From Sphingobacterium sp. UGAL515B_05 (GTDB taxonomy: Bacteria; Bacteroidota; Bacteroidia; Sphingobacteriales; Sphingobacteriaceae), in the NCBI RefSeq assembly GCF_033097525.1, contig NZ_CP109907.1, forward strand, positions 4,216,001 through 4,280,000: 64,000 nt of DNA, written 5' to 3'. Below are positions 58,071 through 64,000 of this stretch, piece after piece. Both the position numbers and the translations under genes were made by a program. The stretch's first letter is position 1; each line of letters opens with the position of its first letter. The notes below the pieces were generated by a model. The model had not been told where the DNA came from, made no database searches, and worked only from the letters and a program-made list of their open reading frames with translations.

Positions 58071-61000
58071 TATTCTTCCTCTTCTTTAGCTAGTTTATCA
58101 TGTAGTTTTTCATCCAGGCTTTTGAATACGACAAAGAGTACAGGGATGATAAAGATGCCGAAGGCTACACCAAAGAGCATGCCGCCGGCAGCGCTGAAAC
58201 TGATCGAATGGTTACCGATCGCCGACGGGCCAACCGTCCACATCAAGGGCACCAGGCCCGCAACAAAGGCTAAACTGGTCATCAAGATTGGCCGTAATCT
58301 CAGTTTGGAGCCGCTAATGGCTGCTTCGACGATACTTTTTCCGTTTTTACGCTCCTGGACGGCGAATTCGACGATCAGAATAGCGTTTTTGGCCAATAAG
58401 CCAATGAGCATAATAAGCCCCACCTGCACGTAGATGTTGTTTTGAAGTCCCACAAGGTTGATCACAGAAAATACGCCGATCAGTCCTACTGGTATAGATA
58501 ATAGCACGGCCCAAGGAAGAATGTAGCTTTCATATTGAGCGGAAAGCAGGAAGTAGACGAATAGGATACTAAGTGCAAAAATCAAGATGGTCTGTGAACC
58601 GGATTGACTTTCTTCATAACTCATGCCCGTCCATTCAAAACCGTAATTCCCCGGAAGTTTGTTGTCGGCCAATTTTTGGATAGCCTGCATGGCATCATCC
58701 GTACTATAGCCTTCCGCGGGTGTAATATTTACTGCAATTGCATTGTATAGATTGTAACGCGTAATGGTTTCTGGACCCACCGTCTTTTCTAAGGTCAATA
58801 TGGTGTTAATAGGCACCATTTCGCCTTTACTGTTGCGCACAAAAATTGAATTGAAGGATTCGGGATCTTTGCGGAAGTCGAAATCTGATTGGACATAAAC
58901 CCGGTATTGGCGACCAAACCGATTAAAATCGCTCGCCTGTACACGTGCAAAATAAGATCGGATTGTGGACATGAGATCTTTGATCTCAACTCCCAGAGAT
59001 TTTGCCTTTACGGCATCGATATTTACCTCGTACTGAGGGAAGTTTGATTTAAAACTTGTGTAAGCACTTCGTATTTCCGGTAAGGTATTGAGTTGGTTAA
59101 TAAAGGTATCTGCAATGGTGTTAAAGTCCCGAATGTCACCACCCATTCGATCCTGAAGAACCATTTCAATTCCGGCAAAGTCGCCAAAACCCTGTACGGT
59201 AGGGCGGGGGAATACTGTAAACGTTGCTTCATTAATCTGGGATAGATCATTTCTGATGGTATCCATAAACGCATTGATATTTTTGATGTGCTCGCGTTTG
59301 GCATGTGGTTTTAAGGTAATGTAACCGGCGGCAAATGCCGGGCTTGAACTTCCGTCCAGGGCATTAAAACCAGAAACAGTTGTCATTCCATTGATGTCCT
59401 GTCTTTTCTTCAAAATACTATCGGCACGATGAAGAACCTCAGTTGTTCGGCTCAATGAAGCGCCGGGAGGGAGGGCAATGTTGTATGTGATAAATCCATC
59501 ATCTTCTGTCGGAATAAAACTTTTGGGTGTTTTAATCATAAACACTATGCCAAGTGCTGTAATTAAAATTAAACCTGCCCAGGCTATTTTCTTATTCTTG
59601 ATCAGTATTTCTACAATCGAGACATATCGGGCAGTCAGTCGATCAAAAGAGGTATTGAATGCTTTGAAGAAGCGATCTTTAAATTGATTGATTTTGCCGT
59701 TTTTTTGATTGGTATGCTGTTGCGGGGCTTTCAGGAGTAGCGCACATAGGGCTGGACTTAAAGTCAAGGCATTGAGCGCTGAAATCAGAATCGCTGTTGC
59801 AAGGGTGTAAGCAAACTGGCGATAAAAGATACCTGCTGGCCCTTCCATAAATCCTACAGGCAAAAATACAGCCGCCATGACCATGGTTATGGACAGGATA
59901 GCACCCGTAATTTCGGACATCGTCGATAATGTAGCGGCTCTGGGTTTCATTCCTGTGCTGTGCATTTTTTCGTGGATGGCCTCGACGACGACAATGGCGT
60001 CGTCCACTACGATTCCAATAGCCAACACCAGGGCGAACATCGTCAGGACATTGAGCGAAAATCCAAAAAGCTGCAGAAAAAAGAAGGTTCCCACCAATGA
60101 AACAGGGATTGCAATTGCAGGGATCAAGGTGGATCTAAAATCTTGCAGGAAGATAAAGACAATAATAAATACCAGGATAAAGGCTTCAAAAAGGGTGTGC
60201 TCAACCTGGTTGATCGATTCATCGATCTGGTCACGTACCGAGTAGGTCACCTCGTAGTGTATGCCTTTTGGAAATGTTTTGGATTGTTCTTCGAGAACCT
60301 TTCTGACGGCAATATCAATATCATGGGCGTTGGAACCACTGGTTTGTGTTAAGTTGAGTGTAAGACCGGGATGTCCATTTACCTTATTGTCGCTGCTTAG
60401 ATTGGTGGCGCCGAATTCGACGCGTGCCACATCTTTTAAATAGAGCACTGAACCGTCGCTGTTGGTTTTGATGACAATACTCTGGAATTCCTCCGGTGTG
60501 GTGAAACGCCCTTTATGACGGATCACTGTTTCGAAAGCTTCATCTGAGGTTTCTCCAAATTTACCGGGGGCAATCTCAAAGTTTTGATCTTTTATAGCGT
60601 TGGTTACATCTTGCGGGACGAGGTTATACAGGGCTAGTTTTTCGGGGTTCAACCAAAGTCGCATCGCATAATCCCGTGCTCCCAAACGGGAAACCTGGGC
60701 TACGCCATCAACACGCAGCAAAGGCCGCATCAGGTTAATCTGTGCATAAGCCTGGAGAAAGGTTTCGTCGTAGGCACTATCCTGGTGATCGGAGTAGAGA
60801 TTGATGGTCATAATGACACCCGTTTGCCGTGGCATGACCGTGATTCCGGCCTCATTTACTTCTGCCGGAATGGAACTGATTGCTTTGGAAATCCGTGTCT
60901 GTACATTGACCGAGGCAATATCAGGATTTGTACCGGTCTTAAAATAGACCGACACACTTCCCGATCCTGAATTGGAGGCCGACGACTTGATATAGGTCAT

Positions 61001-61222
61001 ATCCTCTACACCATTGATGGCTTCTTCGATAGGTAGCAAAACACTTTTTGCTACAGTTTCGGCATTTGCTCCCGGGTAACTTAGAGAAACAAGCACACTT
61101 GGTGGTGCAATTTCCGGAAAGCGCGAAACAGGCAGCAGTTTTAGCCCCACTAAGCCCAAGATTACCAGGATAATGGAAACCACCGTGGCTAATACAGGCC
61201 TATTTATAAATGTTTTTAGCAT
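58070..61222 (-). CDS. RND multidrug efflux permease (AcrB/MexB type, HAE1)
   Basis: 1050 residues, twelve helices with two large periplasmic loops. Opens FINRPVLATVVSIILVILGLVGLKLLPV, has PGANAETVAKSVLLPIEEAINGVEDM (about 49-74), proton-relay Asp pair in VDDAIVVVEAIHEKM (about 407-421) and GLLAKNAILIVEFA near 935-948. Proton-driven export of drugs or other amphiphiles from periplasm to outside, as a trimer with the adaptor and outer-membrane duct encoded either side. Specificity not determinable. Confidence 0.95.
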   Translation of the reverse strand: MLKTFINRPVLATVVSIILVILGLVGLKLLPVSRFPEIAPPSVLVSLSYPGANAETVAKSVLLPIEEAINGVEDMTYIKSSASNSGSGSVSVYFKTGTNPDIASVNVQTRISKAISSIPAEVNEAGITVMPRQTGVIMTINLYSDHQDSAYDETFLQAYAQINLMRPLLRVDGVAQVSRLGARDYAMRLWLNPEKLALYNLVPQDVTNAIKDQNFEIAPGKFGETSDEAFETVIRHKGRFTTPEEFQSIVIKTNSDGSVLYLKDVARVEFGATNLSSDNKVNGHPGLTLNLTQTSGSNAHDIDIAVRKVLEEQSKTFPKGIHYEVTYSVRDQIDESINQVEHTLFEAFILVFIIVFIFLQDFRSTLIPAIAIPVSLVGTFFFLQLFGFSLNVLTMFALVLAIGIVVDDAIVVVEAIHEKMHSTGMKPRAATLSTMSEITGAILSITMVMAAVFLPVGFMEGPAGIFYRQFAYTLATAILISALNALTLSPALCALLLKAPQQHTNQKNGKINQFKDRFFKAFNTSFDRLTARYVSIVEILIKNKKIAWAGLILITALGIVFMIKTPKSFIPTEDDGFITYNIALPPGASLSRTTEVLHRADSILKKRQDINGMTTVSGFNALDGSSSPAFAAGYITLKPHAKREHIKNINAFMDTIRNDLSQINEATFTVFPRPTVQGFGDFAGIEMVLQDRMGGDIRDFNTIADTFINQLNTLPEIRSAYTSFKSNFPQYEVNIDAVKAKSLGVEIKDLMSTIRSYFARVQASDFNRFGRQYRVYVQSDFDFRKDPESFNSIFVRNSKGEMVPINTILTLEKTVGPETITRYNLYNAIAVNITPAEGYSTDDAMQAIQKLADNKLPGNYGFEWTGMSYEESQSGSQTILIFALSILFVYFLLSAQYESYILPWAVLLSIPVGLIGVFSVINLVGLQNNIYVQVGLIMLIGLLAKNAILIVEFAVQERKNGKSIVEAAISGSKLRLRPILMTSLAFVAGLVPLMWTVGPSAIGNHSISFSAAGGMLFGVAFGIFIIPVLFVVFKSLDEKLHDKLAKEEEE

Positions 61223-61299
61223 ATATATGGAATTTTAAACACGCTACATGAAGTGTACAGTATGCCCGACACCTTGTAGCATGTAAAAATGATAGATAA

Positions 61300-62463
61300 T
61301 TATTTCTGTAAAATCGGGGTTACTGGTGAACCGTCGGTCAATTTGTCAAATCCACTGGTAATAACGCGATCGTTTTCCTGTAGTCCTGAGTAGACGATAT
61401 AATTGTTTTTACTTTTGCCTGTCAGTTGGATATTTCGTTTCTGTGCTTTGTTGTTTTGGTCCAGTATATACACGAAGGATTTATCCTGCAATTCATTGAC
61501 TGCAATCTGGGGGATTTGAAGAACGTCTTTTTTAACCTCTGCAATTTTAAGCGTGCCACTACTTCCGGATCGAAGTATATTGTCGTGATTTTGAAATGTC
61601 GCACGCAAGGAGATCGCACCTGTAGTACGGTTGATCTGGCCATTGACGGCATCCACTACACCTTTTTTTGCGTATTCTTCACCATCTGCAAGGACGAGCG
61701 TAACTTCGGGAAATACAAGCTTCTGATTCTGGTTGTATTTTTTTCCTTCTAGGCTATCTTTTTTTGCCTGTGCTTTGGAAAAATAAAGAAAGTCAGATTC
61801 ATTCATGGAGAAATAAACATACACTTCCTGGATGTCTGAAAGATAGGTGAGGGGTTCTTTGTCACCTTTTGAGACCAGATTCCCAATGCGTTTTGGAATC
61901 CGGCCAATATAACCGCTTACCGGAGCGGTGATCACTGTAAAATCCTTGCTGATCTGAGCCGAACGTACGGCAGCGATGGCTTGATCCAGTGTTGCCTTGG
62001 CTACTTGGTAATCTGATTTGGCCGATGCCAGTCTGACATCGGAGATAACGTCGTTTTGAACCAGTGGTTTCAGTCGGTCGACTTCGAGCTGTGCATTTTT
62101 AAGTTTGGCTCTGGCGACCTGCTCTGTAGCAACCATGTTATTGAGGTTTTCCTGATAAGTTGAGGGGTCTACTTTGAACAGCTTCTGACCTTTTTGTACA
62201 AAAGAACCTTCATCAACATAAATTTCCTGCAGCAGACCTTCGACCTGCGGGCGAACTTCGACATTGACTTTACCTTCAATAGTCCCTAAATAATCCTTGA
62301 TGGTGATCGCATCTGATTTAGTGACGGTATAAACGGGTAAGGCTACGGCTTTTTCATTGGTTTTATTTTCTTTTGAAGAACTTGAAGAACAACTTACCTG
62401 CGTGGCTAAGGCTGAACAAATCAATACGGATACTTTGAAAATAGATAATGTTTTTTTCTTCAC
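61300..62463 (-). CDS. RND periplasmic adaptor (membrane fusion protein), lipoprotein
   Basis: 387 residues. Signal with lipobox-type Cys (ALATQVSCSSSSSK). Barrel-sandwich halves flank a helical hairpin: VEVRPQVEGLLQEIYVDEGSFVQKGQKLFKVD (about 66-97), coiled coil about 100-165, and TAPVSGYIGRIPKRIGNLVSKGD (about 178-200), then the beta-barrel and membrane-proximal domains ending VITSGFDKLTDGSPV. First gene of the leftward adaptor-permease-duct operon. No regulator gene lies upstream; the 240-bp spacer to the AMP nucleosidase gene is AT-rich. Confidence 0.94.
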   Translation of the reverse strand: MKKKTLSIFKVSVLICSALATQVSCSSSSSKENKTNEKAVALPVYTVTKSDAITIKDYLGTIEGKVNVEVRPQVEGLLQEIYVDEGSFVQKGQKLFKVDPSTYQENLNNMVATEQVARAKLKNAQLEVDRLKPLVQNDVISDVRLASAKSDYQVAKATLDQAIAAVRSAQISKDFTVITAPVSGYIGRIPKRIGNLVSKGDKEPLTYLSDIQEVYVYFSMNESDFLYFSKAQAKKDSLEGKKYNQNQKLVFPEVTLVLADGEEYAKKGVVDAVNGQINRTTGAISLRATFQNHDNILRSGSSGTLKIAEVKKDVLQIPQIAVNELQDKSFVYILDQNNKAQKRNIQLTGKSKNNYIVYSGLQENDRVITSGFDKLTDGSPVTPILQK

Positions 62464-62657
62464 AATGTTTGATTAATTTTTACGATATATATGTAGTGTA
62501 ATATGATTATTACAATATAAACGTCAAATAGTTTAATTATTGTGAAGATTAACATTTGTTAACATCTCAAATCATAATTAATAACTGTTCAATTATTAAT
62601 CAATAATAATGTTTAATAGTTTAAGGGTTTGGTAGTTATGGTTTTATGGAGGGTAGT

Positions 62658-62692
62658 ACATCATATTTTCCAGCCAAAGGAAAATATGATGT
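62658..62692 (-). terminator. 14-bp perfect hairpin after the AMP nucleosidase gene
   Basis: ACATCATATTTTCC at 62658-62671 pairs with GGAAAATATGATGT at 62679-62692 around 7 nt. It is 15 nt past the stop of the leftward gene. There is no T-tract after it on the minus strand, so efficiency is uncertain. Confidence 0.55.
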
Positions 62693-62707
62693 TGATTGCC
62701 TTGTACC

Positions 62708-63541
62708 TTAGAATTTAAGGTGCTTCACGGTTAATCCGTTATTGATAAGCTGTTTTAAGGCATCGATGCCTATACTGATATGTGCTTCGACATATTTTGC
62801 TGTAACTGTTACATCACTGACAGAAGTTTTGACACCTTCTGGTACCATCGGTTGATCCGAAACGAGCAGTAAAGCACCTGTTGGAATCTTATTGGCAAAT
62901 CCGACGCTGAATATCGTTGCGGTTTCCATATCAACGCACATGGCACGGATTGATTTTAAATATTTTTTGAAAGCTTTGTCATGTTCCCAAACCCGTCTAT
63001 TGGTGGTGTATACCGTTCCAGTCCAGTAATCACGTTGGTGATCCCGAATTGTAGTGGATATGGCCTTTTGCATGGCGAAGGCTGGTAATGAGGGTACTTC
63101 AGGTGGAAAGTAGTCATTCGATGTTCCCTCGCCGCGGATAGCGGCAATTGGAAGAATCAGTTCACCTACAGGAATTTTTTTCTTGATACCCCCCGTCTTA
63201 CCCAAGAATAGAACGGCTTTTGGAGCAATCGCTGACAATAGATCCATAATGGTTGCGGCCATTGGACTTCCCATACCGAAGTTGATAATGGTGATACCTC
63301 CGGCAGTGACGGATTGCATCGGTTTGTCTTCGCCATAAATAGGCGCATTATCATGCATTTCAGAAAATAGGTGGATATATTTTGAAAAGTTCGTTAAAAG
63401 GATATACTCCCCAAACTCTTCCAAAGGCCTTCCCGTATAACGAGGAAGCCAGTTGTTCACGATTTCTTCTTTGGTTTTTAAACCTGGTGTGATCGGACTA
63501 TTTACGGTATTCTTTGCACTTTTCTTTGTTGTCATAGTCAT
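62708..63541 (-). CDS. amn: AMP nucleosidase, short form
   Basis: 277 residues of the nucleoside phosphorylase/hydrolase fold, without the N-terminal domain of E. coli Amn. Key blocks: TAGGITIINFGMGSPMAATIMDLLSA (about 79-104), VLFLGKTGGIKKKIPVGELILPIAAIRGEGTSNDY (about 111-145) and AMCVDMETATIFSVGFANKIPTGALLLVSDQP (about 200-231). Hydrolyses AMP to adenine and ribose 5-phosphate. Separate transcription unit between the efflux operon and clpX. Confidence 0.9.
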   Translation of the reverse strand: MTMTTKKSAKNTVNSPITPGLKTKEEIVNNWLPRYTGRPLEEFGEYILLTNFSKYIHLFSEMHDNAPIYGEDKPMQSVTAGGITIINFGMGSPMAATIMDLLSAIAPKAVLFLGKTGGIKKKIPVGELILPIAAIRGEGTSNDYFPPEVPSLPAFAMQKAISTTIRDHQRDYWTGTVYTTNRRVWEHDKAFKKYLKSIRAMCVDMETATIFSVGFANKIPTGALLLVSDQPMVPEGVKTSVSDVTVTAKYVEAHISIGIDALKQLINNGLTVKHLKF

Positions 63542-63631
63542 TAAATTTAATTTCTTGAATCTCTTATCTTCCTGTCAACATTCCGTTATGGCTATGTTAT
63601 TATTGTAATATAAGATTTTTAATTCTTTTCT

Positions 63632-63667
63632 AAAAAAAAATCCCGTTCAGCGAACGGGATTTTTTTT
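63632..63667 (-). terminator. terminator after clpX
   Basis: TCCCGTTC at 63641-63648 pairs with GAACGGGA at 63652-63659 around AGC, extended by A9 and T8 tracts. It overlaps the clpX stop codon. Confidence 0.9.
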
Positions 63668-64000
63668 AAGCGACTTTAAGCTTTTTTAAATCGGACTTTT
63701 CGAATTTTGTCTTCGCATAGTCCAAGGTAATTTCTAATGCTTTCTGTCCCGTTTGCTCTTTTGTTGACGGAATCTCAAACATGGCGTCCAGCATAATGGC
63801 TTCGCAGATACTGCGGAGGCCACGGGCTCCAAGTTTAAATTCGTCAGCTTTATCAACAATAAACGTATATACGTCAGGATCAAATTTTAGTTCGATACCT
63901 TCGTATTCAAACAACTTCTTATATTGTTTTACCAATGCATTTTTTGGTTCAGTCAAAATGCTCAGTAAAGTTTCCTTATCCAATGGATTTAAGTAAGTCA
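63666..64000 (-). CDS. clpX: ClpX, ATPase subunit of ClpXP protease, C-terminal part
   Basis: The frame enters from the right edge; about 111 residues are visible. TYLNPLDKETLLSILTEPKNALVKQYKKLFEYEGIELKF, then DEFKLGARGLRSICEAIMLDAMFEIP is the C-terminal AAA+ small domain of ClpX with its sensor-2 Arg (GARGLRS). The TTG within NPLDKE is an internal codon, not a start. ClpX unfolds substrates for ClpP. The Walker motifs and zinc domain lie beyond the window. Confidence 0.94.
   Translation of the reverse strand, partial: TYLNPLDKETLLSILTEPKNALVKQYKKLFEYEGIELKFDPDVYTFIVDKADEFKLGARGLRSICEAIMLDAMFEIPSTKEQTGQKALEITLDYAKTKFEKSDLKKLKVA

Overview
The window looks like a chromosomal segment of a Bacteroidota bacterium, most likely a Sphingobacterium or close Sphingobacteriaceae relative. 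The evidence is base composition near 40% GC, Bacteroidota-type promoter elements (TAnnTTTG), few Shine-Dalgarno sequences, and lineage-typical genes: DUF3098 beside ftsX, a DUF1573 lipoprotein, DUF6266, DUF4846, a long NusB and a short AMP nucleosidase. I see no rRNA, tRNA, CRISPR array, integrase or insertion sequence. Genus assignment is inference.

Layout. 1-2.5 kb: a cut-off GH125 alpha-mannosidase gene diverging from a large outer-membrane beta-barrel gene. 2.7-10.3 kb: core genes aroQ, the leftward block ftsX-DUF3098-uppP-truB-ribF, and leuS. 10.3-17.4 kb: small accessory genes (cold-shock-domain protein; a TetR regulator facing two small membrane proteins across a 46-bp palindrome; phosphoesterase; acetyltransferase; SRPBCC protein) and a largely empty 1.5-kb stretch holding a 48-bp perfect palindrome. 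17-19 kb: hmp with a cysteine-bearing Rrf2 regulator and a (TAT)15 microsatellite. 19-30.3 kb: a DUF4846 lipoprotein; a 1140-residue GH18 + polysaccharide deacetylase + GT2 fusion; the NAD(P)HX repair enzyme; and a GT4/helical-toroid fusion convergent with a GH130 enzyme.

30.4-37.6 kb: a peptidase gene (pepD), then a rightward cluster of GntP permease, Rid protein, fold-type III PLP enzyme with a His-x-Cys metal motif, M19 dipeptidase and an MFS permease. I read this as a D-serine/D-amino-acid and D-residue dipeptide utilisation module. 38-47.6 kb: an ABC exporter; a leucine-dehydrogenase homologue whose catalytic lysine position is serine; nusB-DUF1573-yajC; then DUF6266 and BtrH-type genes lying between yajC and ybbR-coaE with a G-quadruplex-prone spacer; and a metallo-beta-lactamase-fold nuclease gene broken by a one-base frameshift. 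48.4-56.3 kb: dinB, a DPP-IV-like peptidase, a membrane protein, dxr-rseP, a YwbE-family gene and a single-domain response regulator. 56.3-64 kb: a leftward RND efflux operon, AMP nucleosidase and the 3' end of clpX.

Regulatory sequence is legible in several places. Four genes (tetR-like, ybbR, dinB, ywbE) have a TAnnTTTG box ending 3-4 nt before the start codon, which predicts leaderless or near-leaderless mRNAs. Strong hairpin terminators separate most convergent genes. The items I rate most worth checking are the lysine-less leucine dehydrogenase homologue, the D-amino-acid cluster, the TetR palindrome with mirrored promoters, the G4 spacer, and the hmp operator/promoter/leader.
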